From positions 1-62,070 of the forward strand of contig QWPB01000128.1 of NCBI GenBank assembly GCA_003671275.1: a stretch of DNA of 62,070 nt. The letters run 5' to 3'. This stretch comes from Planctomycetota bacterium. GTDB lineage: Bacteria > Planctomycetota > Planctomycetia > Planctomycetales > Planctomycetaceae. The notes below the pieces were generated by a model. That model did not search any database, was not told the DNA's origin, and was given only the letters and a program-made list of their open reading frames with translations. This document shows, in pieces, positions 25,752 to 35,489 of this stretch; position 1 is the first letter of the stretch; each line of letters opens with the position of its first letter. A program made the translations under genes and the position numbers.

Positions 25752-26933
25752 TTACTTCTTACCCTTCAACTGTTGCACAGCTGTGGGGAGTGCGGGGTCC
25801 ACGATTCCGTACACTCCTCGGCCCGGGACACGACCGTCAACATCCAGCTGGAGCGACTCGGAATCGATATTCCAATACAGCTCGATCTGCTCCCGCGGCA
25901 ATTCATCGATCGAACGCAGTAGGCGGAATCCGATGCTGCGACAGGGATCATCGGTCATCCACCACGGGCTCTTCGGCAAATTCGGATCCTGCAACTTCCA
26001 ATCTTCGTAGACCGAACCCAGACGGGACGCACTACGGCATTCGGCGGCTGGCGAAGACCACGCTCCTCCCTTCACCACACGGGAATCGTGAGTTTTTGGT
26101 CGCCCCAAGACCTCCAGTGGTGACAGAGGACCGGCATCGGCCCTGGCCCGCAGCGACGCATATCCATCGGCCAGCAATTCGTCCTGGACCCATTCCGCGA
26201 CATTTCCGTGCATGTCGCACAGGCCAAAGGCGTTCGGCCTTCCCTGCCCCACTTTGCGGGGCCCCGTGTCCATGCTGGTTTCAGCGTACCAGGCATGGTC
26301 CTTCAAGGGGGAGGGGGCGTCACCAAACGAGTAAGCCGTTTGAGAGCCCGCCCGTGCTGCATACTCCCACTCGGCCTCGGTGGGCACGCGGTATTGCTGC
26401 CCCGTCACGGCGCTCAGCCACTTGGTGTACTGCCGGGCGGCATAGAGGGTCATCGATACGGCGGGGAGATCCGGATCTTCCCCGAATTCGAACGTGAAGT
26501 CTGGCATGTACAGCTCCGTTGGAGCTGTGATGGCATCAATCTTATTGGCGTCTGTCACGGGACGAATCTTGGCCGTCTCGAACTTTTTGAACACGTTGTA
26601 CAGGCCCATGTACTCCTTATATTCGGCCCAGCAAACCTCATTCTTCTGCATCCAGAAGGGGCGGGTCTTGATCCGAATCTGCGGGCCCTCGTTGGCGTTC
26701 CGGCCCGTCTCAGTCTCCGGGCTGCCCATCAGGAACTCGCCACCCGGCACGGGGACCATTTCAAAGGTCACCTTTGTTCCGGGGATCGTCACGGTGTAGG
26801 GGACCATGTAGCCCCCGTTGATCGCAACAAACGGTCCGCTGGCAGGCTGATCATGGGCCAGCCCGGGAACATCGCCTGCCTGCAAAGAGGAACCGATCGC
26901 GAAGGCCAGTGCCAGAGAGGAGAGCAAGCGCAT
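25752..26933 (-). CDS. Secreted SUMF1-domain protein
   Basis: 393 residues with a signal peptide (MRLLSSLALAFAIGSSLQAG). The SUMF1 domain covers about residues 50-345: VPVPGGEFLMGSPETETG, YRVPTEAEWEYAARAGSQTA, NAFGLCDMHGNVAEWVQDEL, VVKGGAWSSPAAECRSASRL and SIGFRLLRSID. As in the other SUMF1 protein at 4 kb, the two Cys of the FGE active site are not present, so maturation of sulfatases is unlikely. Its substrate is unknown. The gene is convergent with the ATPase gene and 63 bp upstream of it lies hisI's stop; the two may be in one transcript. Confidence 0.85.
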   Translation of the reverse strand: MRLLSSLALAFAIGSSLQAGDVPGLAHDQPASGPFVAINGGYMVPYTVTIPGTKVTFEMVPVPGGEFLMGSPETETGRNANEGPQIRIKTRPFWMQKNEVCWAEYKEYMGLYNVFKKFETAKIRPVTDANKIDAITAPTELYMPDFTFEFGEDPDLPAVSMTLYAARQYTKWLSAVTGQQYRVPTEAEWEYAARAGSQTAYSFGDAPSPLKDHAWYAETSMDTGPRKVGQGRPNAFGLCDMHGNVAEWVQDELLADGYASLRARADAGPLSPLEVLGRPKTHDSRVVKGGAWSSPAAECRSASRLGSVYEDWKLQDPNLPKSPWWMTDDPCRSIGFRLLRSIDELPREQIELYWNIDSESLQLDVDGRVPGRGVYGIVDPALPTAVQQLKGKK

Positions 26934-26996
26934 GGCTATTTCCTGGAAGTGAACAGGCAGGAGATTCGGCAGCGTCCGGGTGACGACCGCGCGGGG

Positions 26997-27377
26997 TTAT
27001 TTATGATAGACCTTGGCGGGGTCAAAGACACGCTCGCCGATCACGCTCACGTCCCGACTGGCGGGGTCGACCTGTCGAAAGAAGCAGCTTTTGAACCCTT
27101 CGTGACAGGCCGCACCGCCGACCTGCCGCACCTTGACGAGGATCGCGTCCGCGTCACAGTCAAAGTGGATCGAGATCAGCTGCTGGACGTTGCCGCTTTC
27201 TTCGCCCTTGCGCCACAACCTCTTACGGCTGCGGCTGTAATAGCAGACACGCCCTGTACTGAGCGTCTCTTCGTACGACTCTTCATTCATGTAGGCCAGC
27301 ATCAGAACATCGCCGGAATCGGCGTCCTGGGCGATGCAGGGCATCAGTTCCGCTTTGCGGAAATCGGGACCGGTCAT
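26997..27377 (-). CDS. hisI: Phosphoribosyl-AMP cyclohydrolase
   Basis: 126 residues. It opens the adenine ring of phosphoribosyl-AMP in the third step of histidine synthesis. Key motifs: [38 protein letters not shown], and the metal-binding [19 protein letters not shown] and SCFFR. The start has GAGG 6 bases upstream. There is no HisE fusion. Other his genes are not nearby, which is normal for dispersed his genes in this phylum. Confidence 0.95.
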   Translation of the reverse strand: MTGPDFRKAELMPCIAQDADSGDVLMLAYMNEESYEETLSTGRVCYYSRSRKRLWRKGEESGNVQQLISIHFDCDADAILVKVRQVGGAACHEGFKSCFFRQVDPASRDVSVIGERVFDPAKVYHK

Positions 27378-27502
27378 GGGGGGCCTCGGAGGTCAGGGAT
27401 TCAAAGAGGCACTGTAACCTTTGGCGGGACTTTGGGCCAAGTGTCGCGGTCGTCACCGTCCCAACCTGCTTCATTTTCATATGTGTGGTCCCCAATATCC
27501 GA

Positions 27503-28702
27503 TCATTTCCATAAGGCCAGCGTGGGATGGTTTCCCTGCAGAACGTGACCGGGCACCACTCCCAGCCAGTCCTGGAGCAGGCTCGCATACACCGACCGAA
27601 AGTCCGTATGGAACTTCAGATCACCCTGATCCAGATCTTCAAATGACGGGTGTTTGCCATGCAGGCCACCCTGGACTGCGGCTCCCGTGAGGAAGACGGG
27701 GGCTGCGGTGCCATGATCGGTCCCTTGCGAGCCGTTCTCCGCCACACGGCGTCCGAATTCGGAGAACACAAACCCGACGACTCGCTCGCCGTGGCCGTGA
27801 GACTTCAGATCAGAATGGAATGCCTCCAACGCATCGCCGAGCGTCTTGAGCAGTTGCCCATGTGAAAGTTGCTGGGCCGCGTGCGTGTCGAACCCATCGT
27901 GGCTCACGTAGTAGACTCGCTGTGGCAGCTTGGCATCGATCAGCTGGGCGATCAGTTTCAGCCGTTGGGCCAGTGGGGTCTGCGGGTAGTCAATCGCCGC
28001 TTTATACTCGGCGGCGACTTCTCGAATTCGGGCTGCTGAGGCAAACGATTGCTTGGCAGACGACTGCACGAACGAGAGCAGGTCATCGCCCCCATTCGAC
28101 TTCTCGGAGAGTTGTTCGACCGCTGCCCGGCGGCGATCTCCATCCGCCCCGCTGCCGGTCTTGAGTTGGAAGTCCTGGATCGACCGCATTGAGGGGGCAT
28201 ACCCGGTGGCACCATAAACTGCCAGCGGCGGTTCGCCATCGCCGATGTGCAGGACGGCATCACCCGCTCCGCCGAGTTCGGGAGCACAGCGGCCCAGCCA
28301 GCCGTACTTCTCGCTGGCCGCAGTGGTCGCCTTGTGCCAGATATCCATCGACTCAAAGTGCGAGCGGTTCGGCTGGGCGTAACCGACGCCCTGCACAACG
28401 GCAAGCTGTCCGGCTTCCCACAGAGTGCTGAACCCCTTGAGCGTCGGAGCGAGCCCCAGCCCCTGCTCAAGCTTGAGGACCGACTGCGATGCGATCTTCA
28501 GGGTCGGCCGAGCCTTGGTGTAGGCCGCTTCGTTGTACGGCACGACGGTGTTCAGCCCGTCGTTGCCGCCGGAAAGCTGGACGACGACGAGAATCGAGTC
28601 CTTGCCCGTCGCTTCGTTGGCAGCGCGGGACATCCGCTGGAAGACGGTGGGCAGGGCCAGGCCAGCTGCGGTGGTGGTGAGGAAGTGTCGGCGGGTGGAC
28701 AT
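27503..28702 (-). CDS. DUF1501 protein with Tat-like leader
   Basis: 399 residues from ATG 28702 (MSTRRHFLTTTAAGLALPTV), a twin-Arg-type signal. Blocks: ILVVVQLSGGNDGLNTVVPY, VQGVGYAQPNRSHFESMDIW, FDTHAAQQLSHGQLL, GFVFSEFGRRVAENGSQGTD and GTAAPVFLTGAAVQGGLHG. DUF1501 belongs to the alkaline-phosphatase/sulfatase-like superfamily but its reaction is unknown. It is the downstream partner of the DUF1800 gene, the usual pairing. A REP-like palindrome pair lies between the two genes. Confidence 0.92.
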   Translation of the reverse strand: MSTRRHFLTTTAAGLALPTVFQRMSRAANEATGKDSILVVVQLSGGNDGLNTVVPYNEAAYTKARPTLKIASQSVLKLEQGLGLAPTLKGFSTLWEAGQLAVVQGVGYAQPNRSHFESMDIWHKATTAASEKYGWLGRCAPELGGAGDAVLHIGDGEPPLAVYGATGYAPSMRSIQDFQLKTGSGADGDRRRAAVEQLSEKSNGGDDLLSFVQSSAKQSFASAARIREVAAEYKAAIDYPQTPLAQRLKLIAQLIDAKLPQRVYYVSHDGFDTHAAQQLSHGQLLKTLGDALEAFHSDLKSHGHGERVVGFVFSEFGRRVAENGSQGTDHGTAAPVFLTGAAVQGGLHGKHPSFEDLDQGDLKFHTDFRSVYASLLQDWLGVVPGHVLQGNHPTLALWK

Positions 28703-28721
28703 GATGCGTTTCACAGGTAGG

Positions 28722-28819
28722 CCAGCGAGCGACGGACGTGAGTCCGCCGTGCCAGAGTGAAGTCGAGTCTACAGTCACGATCCGCGAAACACGGGGGGCT
28801 CACGTCCCCCGCTCGCTGG
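28722..28819. repeat. REP-like paired palindrome between DUF1501 and DUF1800 genes
   Basis: Arm 1 (28722-28751, starts CCAGCGAGCGACGGACGTGA) and arm 2 (28790-28819) are reverse complements at 26 of 30 positions, with a 38-base spacer. Each arm also folds on itself: CGGAC/GTCCG in arm 1, and GGGG/CCCC in arm 2 read in the same direction. One base pair of the inner stem is changed on both sides, so the fold is kept. It ends directly at the DUF1800 stop codon. The organisation is like bacterial BIME/REP elements. Confidence 0.75.
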
Positions 28820-30217
28820 TCAACTCAGTTGGGCTTCGGGCAGCGCCAGCACGAGATGCGCTGCCAGTCGGGCGAGTCTGGCCTGATTCTCACGCTGCGC
28901 GAACGGTCTGTCACTGGCACTTTCGATCTCCGCCTTGAGCTGGGTAACGATCTGCTCGCGGGCGGGCGACTGGGTTTGCTGAACGAACATGTTCAGGAAC
29001 AGATCGGCGATCTGATCCGGAGTCTTGGCCTGGTACTTGACTGCCAGCCGGGCCGGGTCGAGTCGTGCGGCCTCGTCGCGGCCCTTGGTGATCTCGAATG
29101 CGACGTTCTGCCGTAGCAGCAGGGTGGTCGAACTGATCCATTCCCGTCCGCCATCCCACCCTTTCACATTGGGCGGGAAGTACAAGCTTTGGCCGAGCTG
29201 AGCACAGACTTCGGACGCCTGCAATGGACTGATCGTTCCGCTCAGCGAGCGAACGGTGCCCACGACGAACTCGATTGGTGATTTGATCCGCTGATGTATC
29301 GAGGCTTCGGAGTAGAACAGCCAGCTCGAAAGCATCCGCTTCACCAGCCAGCCCGTATCGTAATCTCGCAATCGATACTCGATGGCCAGCGGCTCGATCA
29401 GGGCATCCGGCGGCAGATCGTGGTCGTTGATCAGCTCGCGGAACAGCTTGCGGACGATGAACCGGGCACAAGCGGGCTGACTGAGGGCCAATCGGACGAC
29501 ATCGCCTGCGGTGAAGGCTCCCTTCTGGCCGAAGATCGTCTTCTCTCCCGCATCGTATTCCGCTGGATTAAAGAACGGCTGTTCGTCTTTGGCGCTCCAG
29601 CCGGTCAGAGCGAGGGCGGCTTCCTTGATGTCATTTTCGGTGTAGTGACCGGGGCTCAGTGAGAACAGTTCGAACACTTCGCGGGCGTAGTTCTCGTTGG
29701 GAGCGCCCTTGCGGTTGGTGTTCGAGTCGAGCCAGATCAGCATGGCTGGGTCGAACGTCATCTCCCGCAGCAATCCCGCGAAGCTGCCCAGTGCGTACCG
29801 CCGGAGCGTGTCGTTCTGGCTGTGCATCAGCCGGACAGAGTTGACCTTCGCGTGTGAAGTCGCGAAGTGATTGTGCCAGAACAGCGTCAGCTTCTCTTTA
29901 AGCGGATGCGGCGAGTTCAGCAGCCGATACATCCACAGCCCCTGCAGCTCGCGGGAGTTGTTGGATTCGAGCGTGCCCAGTGTCAGGCGGGCGATGTCAC
30001 CTTCGAATCGCTCGATTCCGTCACGGCCGCGGATCACGTTCTCGACAGCTTCGACCGGAGTCAGAGCGGCAGCGGCTTCGATGACATCCCACGGAGCTCC
30101 GAACGCGGCACGGCGGTAAAGGTGAGCGGCCTTCTCGACGCTCCAGCGGCTCTTGCGAGTCGGCGTGAACGGCTCCCAGGCAAGTTCGGGGCGGATGCTG
30201 GCAAGGAGTGGGGACAT
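28820..30217 (-). CDS. DUF1800 protein
   Basis: 465 residues from ATG 30217 (MSPLLASIRPELAWEPFTPT). Codons upstream in the same frame are not protein-like. Blocks: WSVEKAAHLYRRAAFGAPWD, LTLFWHNHFATSHAKVNS, NENYAREVFELFSLSPGHYT, FRELINDHDLPPDALIEPLA and PNVKGWDGGREWISSTTLL. DUF1800 is always found with DUF1501 in planctomycetes and many Gram-negatives; function unknown. No clear Shine-Dalgarno is present. No signal peptide is seen, although some relatives have one. Confidence 0.9.
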   Translation of the reverse strand: MSPLLASIRPELAWEPFTPTRKSRWSVEKAAHLYRRAAFGAPWDVIEAAAALTPVEAVENVIRGRDGIERFEGDIARLTLGTLESNNSRELQGLWMYRLLNSPHPLKEKLTLFWHNHFATSHAKVNSVRLMHSQNDTLRRYALGSFAGLLREMTFDPAMLIWLDSNTNRKGAPNENYAREVFELFSLSPGHYTENDIKEAALALTGWSAKDEQPFFNPAEYDAGEKTIFGQKGAFTAGDVVRLALSQPACARFIVRKLFRELINDHDLPPDALIEPLAIEYRLRDYDTGWLVKRMLSSWLFYSEASIHQRIKSPIEFVVGTVRSLSGTISPLQASEVCAQLGQSLYFPPNVKGWDGGREWISSTTLLLRQNVAFEITKGRDEAARLDPARLAVKYQAKTPDQIADLFLNMFVQQTQSPAREQIVTQLKAEIESASDRPFAQRENQARLARLAAHLVLALPEAQLS

Positions 30218-30266
30218 AGGGAGCCGATTGATGGGGGATGGGGGATCGACGGCAAGGCAGTCTGCC

Positions 30267-32012
30267 CTACGGTGGGGGGCCTCCGGATGGGCCGATGAGC
30301 AGCTCGATCGTAAATCCGTCCGCGTCATCCCCCATCTGAACCCGTGCCTCGCCCAGCGAGGCCAGCAAATCCAGAGCGATCTGGTATTCGCGTTCCGCCT
30401 GCTCCACGGTCCAGCCGGTGCTGAAAACGATGCGCCGGATCGCCCCAGTCTTCATCCGACCGAACTGCCGAGCCAAGGCGGAAAAGTAGAACAGTTGTTG
30501 TTCCGTCACCTGACTGAGAGCGGGGCGCGTGTCGGCGGGACGATCGAGTTCATCGATCACTGCCTGGACCAGGGTCGGAGTTGTTCCCAGGATGAAGTGC
30601 TGCCGCGTGATTGCGGCTGACACGCGGAGATTGTATTGGTCACGAGCCCGCATCCGAACTTCAGCATCGGTCTCGCGAAACACAAAGCTGAGGATACTGG
30701 CCCCCTTGTAGTCTTCGCGGACGGTTAATACTCGCTGTTCACCTCCTTGAATCAAACCCAGGAGACGCACAAAGGGATCAACCATCTTGCGAAACTTTTC
30801 CTCATCCCGCAGATCCACCAGAAACGCGGCAGCAGGCAGGACATTGTCAACGGCCACCTTGTCGTACGGCCCCTGTTCCTGCTCGGTCACCACCACGCGA
30901 AAATGCGGTCCCAGCTGGGCAATCAACTCACTGGGAGTGAAACTGGTGCCGAACACCTGAAGCATTTTGCCCGCGTCTTCATCCCCTTGCTCGGCTTGAT
31001 GGCGAGCCTCTTCGCGGGCTAGCTGCTCGCGGTTGTTCCAGAGTCCGATGTAATCGCGATACCAGGAGAAACTCTGAATCGTGCCCGGAGGAATAAGAGG
31101 GGGAGCGATCTGTTCTTGTCCATGCACAAAGAATGGAGCCAATGCGGTGGACCGGGGCTCTGTCGATTCGCGAAACCCGACCTTCATCGACAAGGATTCA
31201 CCGGCTCCGGCATGGAGGCTGATCGAGAGACGCTCATGCCGCCTCAACAAATCGATCCACCCGCCAAAGAACGTGATGAGCCCAAGATCCCCCCCGGGAT
31301 TCTCTAAACCTTTGGCAAAACCTGGATTCTTGCGGACCATCGCCAGCGAGACATGCAGATCGGCCAGCAACGTCGGATCGGTCGCCGCCACCGCCTCCGC
31401 CGGTACGCTTTTCACGTGAGCCAGCACATGAGCCATCGCAGCCGCCTGATTGGCCCAGACGACACGGTGCCCCAGCACGGCCACATGCAGATCGCCCGCC
31501 GCGAGCACGGGAGTCCCATCAATCACCTGTGGTTCGTACTTGAGCCCGAGTTCCGTTTCAGCCCACTGCTGCAAAATCTCGGCGAAAGCCTTGGCGGAGG
31601 CATCACTCTCCGCCAGAAAGACGCCTCCCGAAGTCGGATTCTGTCCTTCCCCGACAGCAAGTAACGCCCCTCGTTTCCACAGAGCCTTAATGCCCTCGTT
31701 GATTCCAACGCTCTTCAGCTGATGATCCACAAACCGAAAGGCTTCCGTGAATTGAAGCAGACCAACCGTTTCCTGATGAACACGTTGCCATTCCTGGCTG
31801 GTGGTGAGCAGGGCATTGATCCGCTGCATCAGCGGATGTCCTTCCAGGCGGGCCGGGTCAATCACCCGGGTATGCATCACCAGACCGGGAGGAAGCGGGC
31901 GCTCCAGGAGAGGGTCAATCGATGGAATACCTTCCGCACGGAGTGATGTGGCCCACAACACCACCAACGCCCAGCTGGTCAGCCAGAGCTTGCGACGTGA
32001 CATCCCACCCAT
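30267..32012 (-). CDS. Large secreted protein of unknown function, DUF3352-like
   Basis: 581 residues. ATG 32012 is chosen because AAGAGG lies 6 bases upstream; a second ATG is 9 bases inside. A signal peptide follows (RRKLWLTSWALVVLWATSLR, cleavage after AEG). The mature chain has long alpha/beta segments such as RDYIGLWNNREQLAREEARH, TSFTPSELIAQLGPHFRVVV and NVLPAAAFLVDLRDEEKFRK. The pattern 'protein with F..L..LG....V' resembles DUF3352 proteins. No catalytic motif stands out. It is 50 bp upstream of the DUF1800 gene on the same strand, so it may be part of the same transcript. Confidence 0.75.
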   Translation of the reverse strand: MGGMSRRKLWLTSWALVVLWATSLRAEGIPSIDPLLERPLPPGLVMHTRVIDPARLEGHPLMQRINALLTTSQEWQRVHQETVGLLQFTEAFRFVDHQLKSVGINEGIKALWKRGALLAVGEGQNPTSGGVFLAESDASAKAFAEILQQWAETELGLKYEPQVIDGTPVLAAGDLHVAVLGHRVVWANQAAAMAHVLAHVKSVPAEAVAATDPTLLADLHVSLAMVRKNPGFAKGLENPGGDLGLITFFGGWIDLLRRHERLSISLHAGAGESLSMKVGFRESTEPRSTALAPFFVHGQEQIAPPLIPPGTIQSFSWYRDYIGLWNNREQLAREEARHQAEQGDEDAGKMLQVFGTSFTPSELIAQLGPHFRVVVTEQEQGPYDKVAVDNVLPAAAFLVDLRDEEKFRKMVDPFVRLLGLIQGGEQRVLTVREDYKGASILSFVFRETDAEVRMRARDQYNLRVSAAITRQHFILGTTPTLVQAVIDELDRPADTRPALSQVTEQQLFYFSALARQFGRMKTGAIRRIVFSTGWTVEQAEREYQIALDLLASLGEARVQMGDDADGFTIELLIGPSGGPPP

Positions 32013-32098
32013 GTGAAACCTCTTCCTGGAGCACACCATTCGCCGGTGTTACCCCTCGAAGCGTCTCCTGGGTTTCAGCTTATCGATGGGAATGGCGG

Positions 32099-33178
32099 CT
32101 ATTTCAGTGATCGCAGGAAGAATTCCACAAAGTTCCGGTGGAAGATTCTGGCGATATCATCCGAAGAGTATCCCCGTTGCTCAAAGGTCTGACGCATCTG
32201 GATGACGTCGGCAATCGTATCCAGATCACCGGGCGACTGCTCGCGGCCATAACCACCATCCAGATCCGTGCCGATGCCACAGTGACGGGCATTCCCTGCG
32301 ATCTGGCAAATGTGGTCAATGTGGTCCACAATTTTCGACATCGGCACTTCGGAAGACGGCGTCACGTACTTCTTGTAACCCGGCACAATCATCCAGTTGT
32401 CGAATGCCGCCCCAATGACCGCCCCACGGGCAATCAGGGCTTTGATCTGCTCGTCCGTCAACTGGCGATCACCGGGTACCAGTGAGCGGCAATTATGGTG
32501 GCTGGCCAGAACGGGGCCACCAAAGATGTCCAGAGCTTCCCAGAACGACTGATCCGCGAGGTGCGTCGCATCCAGCAGCATCCCCACGCGGTCCATCTCC
32601 TTCAGCAACTCCCGACCATCCGCTGACAAGCCTCCCGCGCTGCCGGTCCCATGGCAATATTCATTGGGACCGTAGTGCGCTGGCCCTACAATCCGCAGTC
32701 CCCAATCAAACCACTGCTGCACCTGCTGCGGATCCAGAATGGGGGGAGCCCCCTCCATGGACAGGATAAATCCGATCGACGGGTTCTGTGAGATATCCGC
32801 GGGATGAGCGGCAATCGTGGACTGCCATCGGTCATACTCTCGTTGCAGCGTCTGCTGATCGGGAATCTCCGTCAACACTCCCTTGCGAACCAGCGCTCGG
32901 TAATACGCCAGCTGCCCCAGCGCGGCCCCGTGGGCTGCTTCTCGCGACTGATAAAACGTCAACTCCTTCTGCTTGCGATGCAGTCGGGGAAGCAAGGTGG
33001 CCACGCACAGTCCCACACGACCCCGATGCATTTCCGGAAATGACACCGTGCAATCTCCGGGCACGATCTCTGGGAAGTGCTTCTCAAACTCCCGAATCCG
33101 GGTACAGGGAAGCTCCAGATTGCGGTTCCATTCGACTCCATTCCACGCCAGATCAAGGTGCGCATCAAAAATCAGCAT
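32099..33178 (-). CDS. Membrane-dipeptidase family zinc peptidase (M19)
   Basis: 359 residues from ATG 33178, with GAGG 8 bases upstream. Metal-site motifs are in order: FDAHLDL (His-x-Asp), SMEGAPP (bridging Glu), and PVLASHHNCRSLVPGDRQL. GIGTDLDGGYG follows near the C-terminus. M19 enzymes hydrolyse dipeptides, often with D-amino acids. There is no signal peptide, so it is probably cytoplasmic. The gene lies 86 bp upstream of the secreted protein gene on the same strand. Confidence 0.88.
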   Translation of the reverse strand: MLIFDAHLDLAWNGVEWNRNLELPCTRIREFEKHFPEIVPGDCTVSFPEMHRGRVGLCVATLLPRLHRKQKELTFYQSREAAHGAALGQLAYYRALVRKGVLTEIPDQQTLQREYDRWQSTIAAHPADISQNPSIGFILSMEGAPPILDPQQVQQWFDWGLRIVGPAHYGPNEYCHGTGSAGGLSADGRELLKEMDRVGMLLDATHLADQSFWEALDIFGGPVLASHHNCRSLVPGDRQLTDEQIKALIARGAVIGAAFDNWMIVPGYKKYVTPSSEVPMSKIVDHIDHICQIAGNARHCGIGTDLDGGYGREQSPGDLDTIADVIQMRQTFEQRGYSSDDIARIFHRNFVEFFLRSLK

Positions 33179-33391
33179 CAGGGAAACCTCACGAACAGTT
33201 GTTGACCAGACAATGAACTCGAAGAATAGAACGAACAGCCGCTCTATCCCCACCATGTGACTAGTGCGACATCCAAGCTATAGGTACTGATTGAATCCCA
33301 TCAGCCGATGGGCGGCCAACCCATGGTTTTCACGAAGAAACCAGACTCTAGCGCGTTCCGGCTAATCCCGAAGGTTTCGCATGGACGCAGC

Positions 33392-35272
33392 CTAGCGACG
33401 GCGGCGACTCTTCGGCTGGGCGGGTTTCGCCTCTCCGTTAGGAGTGTCTCCCTGGGGAGCCGGAGCGCCCGCACCGGGTGGAATTGCTCCCGCCGGTGGT
33501 GCTGCGTGTCCCGCGGGGGCGCCTCCTCCGGGGGGGATCGCTCCGACGGGAATTGCTCCCGCTGGCGGAGAAGCGTGTCCCGCTGGCGCGCCTCCTCCGG
33601 CGTTCTGCTGTGCTGCAGCCGCCCGCATCAATGCGTTCGGATCAGCACTTGACGGGGGCGTTGCCGCGGAGTGCCCCGCCGGGGCTCCTTCGTTCATCGC
33701 CGCTTGAATCGCGGAGTTGTGCTGATCCGCGCTGTTCTCAGCTCGAGTTTGAGCACTGTGCCCCGCGTTGATGACCGTGGATGGATAGTTCATCACGTCC
33801 ATGGCGGAATTCCCAATGGGCGCGGAGGGGGCAGCCATCGGAGCGGCCGCCGCAGACTGCTTGACCATCTCGTCAATCTGTGCCGTGATCATCGGCATGA
33901 ACGGATTCATCGCTGCCCGCGCATCGCTGATCAGCTTTCCAGAAAGGGTCATTCGCGTACACAGGTTGGAGCCTTCAGCGGTAACAGTACCCGACTTGAG
34001 CATGGTCTCCACGTGCGTCAGTAGAGGCTCAACCTGACCACGGAATAGAATGGGCACCTCGTTCAGCAGGCCCGCTTTCTGAATCTGAAACCCGCTCTGA
34101 GCTTTGGCAATCTCTTCTTTCTTGGAGTCGACCGACCCCGACACCATCGAGCGACTCATATTGGTCCGCTCTTCGTAGACAATGTCACTGTTCAACGTCA
34201 CCTGAAACGCCTGTCCATAAATACTAGTGATGTCGCTCGTTTCGGTGGTTAGATTGCCCTTCACCTGAAACTGCTTCATTCCCACTGATTTCAGTTTGTT
34301 CAAATCCTTGGGAGCCATCGCCACAACCACCGTCGCGGTCTCATCCGCAAAGGCATAGCGTGACCGCGCGGGTGAGCTTCCACCGGCATCGACCGCAGCT
34401 TTCAGCTCCACATCACTACCAAAGACGATGGTGCTGCCATCAACGGGATAGACCAGCACTCGCGGGTTCTGTAGACCGGCCAGCGCATAGATCGCTTTGC
34501 CCGAGTAGTCCTCTTTGACCATGGCATTGGCGGGGGCCTGCTCAAATTTGGTCATCTCCAGAGGAGTCTTGAGTCGAATCACACCCACGAATTTCTGGGA
34601 CTGCACCGATGAGAATCCCGAGAATCCCATCGATGGTGGCGAACCTGCCGCAGCCAGTGCGTTAACCTGCCCCACGGTTACGGACTCGATATCCGAAAGC
34701 TTCAGATTCAATCCCTGGATGAACTTCAAGCCGGGATCATCGCCACCTGTCGGCACGCCGGGATTGTCAAGCAATTTCTTGAAGACCGGGTCAGCCGTAA
34801 ACGGCTGAAACACCGGGGCGTTCATCGCATCCGCCACGCGGACCCGAACCACCAAGTCCGTCTCTTCCGGCAACCACTTGACCCAGCTGTTGCCGCCGCC
34901 GGAACTGCCAATCAGTGAGATGGTTCCATAGACCAGCCCTCCCAGCAACCCGATGCCGAGCAGAATCCCGCCCACCATCATGGCGATCCGGCCCGCATTC
35001 CCACTGCCCTTGGATTTCTTTTTCCCTTTGCCTCCTTTGGCTTTGCCGGTGGATTTGGGACGAGGCATTTCGGGAAGCTCGTCGTCGTCTCCCGACTCGT
35101 CCATGGCCCCGTAGTCATCATCAACCTCACCAAAGAGGTCATCTTCGGGCGGCTCCACCTTGAACGGCGTCCGGCACTTGGGACACGGCACTTTCTTGCC
35201 GACAAAGTTCTGATTCTTCAGCTTCAGACCAGCTCCGCAATGCGGACAGGAAACAGACATCGGCCCCGACAT
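33392..35272 (-). CDS. Zinc-ribbon, single-membrane-helix protein with Pro/Ala/Gly repeat tail
   Basis: 626 residues; ATG 35272 has GAGGGG 6 bases upstream. N-terminus: a zinc ribbon SCPHCGAGLKLKN...VPCPKC (two CxxC pairs). An acidic then Lys/Gly-rich linker follows, then a membrane helix near residues 95-117 (IAMMVGGILLGIGLLGGLVY). The large extracytoplasmic domain contains LPEETDLVVRVRVADAMNAP, which is similar in style to the DUF3352-like neighbour. The last 110 residues are low-complexity repeats of AGHA(A/S)PPAGAIP type, then a basic end SRRRR. The opposite strand also has open frames over this tail, but those are artefacts of GC-rich repeats. Function unknown. Confidence 0.75.
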   Translation of the reverse strand: MSGPMSVSCPHCGAGLKLKNQNFVGKKVPCPKCRTPFKVEPPEDDLFGEVDDDYGAMDESGDDDELPEMPRPKSTGKAKGGKGKKKSKGSGNAGRIAMMVGGILLGIGLLGGLVYGTISLIGSSGGGNSWVKWLPEETDLVVRVRVADAMNAPVFQPFTADPVFKKLLDNPGVPTGGDDPGLKFIQGLNLKLSDIESVTVGQVNALAAAGSPPSMGFSGFSSVQSQKFVGVIRLKTPLEMTKFEQAPANAMVKEDYSGKAIYALAGLQNPRVLVYPVDGSTIVFGSDVELKAAVDAGGSSPARSRYAFADETATVVVAMAPKDLNKLKSVGMKQFQVKGNLTTETSDITSIYGQAFQVTLNSDIVYEERTNMSRSMVSGSVDSKKEEIAKAQSGFQIQKAGLLNEVPILFRGQVEPLLTHVETMLKSGTVTAEGSNLCTRMTLSGKLISDARAAMNPFMPMITAQIDEMVKQSAAAAPMAAPSAPIGNSAMDVMNYPSTVINAGHSAQTRAENSADQHNSAIQAAMNEGAPAGHSAATPPSSADPNALMRAAAAQQNAGGGAPAGHASPPAGAIPVGAIPPGGGAPAGHAAPPAGAIPPGAGAPAPQGDTPNGEAKPAQPKSRRRR

Positions 35273-35489
35273 GGAATGCCCCTCGATGGTCGTGGGTAGA
35301 AAACATCAGTCATCAACATATCTCGCCCGAAGTGCGATGTAAATCCGCTTCTCGGAAAGGTCTGCGTTAAGCGATCCCGGAACGGTTCACCACCATATTC
35401 CGTTGCCATGGTGGTCGACTGAATCGAGGACCGTTACTTTAACTTCCGAAGATCTCGCGTTCCGCAATGCTCTCGATCGGAGTTCACGG

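Noticed and set aside
25752-26933. True formylglycine-generating enzyme activating the sulfatase at 43.6 kb
   Set aside because: The paired active-site cysteines of FGE are not present in either SUMF1 protein.
33444-33707. Collagen-like + strand frame (APAGG repeats)
   Set aside because: It arises from the antisense of the PA/G repeat tail of the minus-strand protein; the minus frame continues a real protein with a zinc ribbon and membrane helix.
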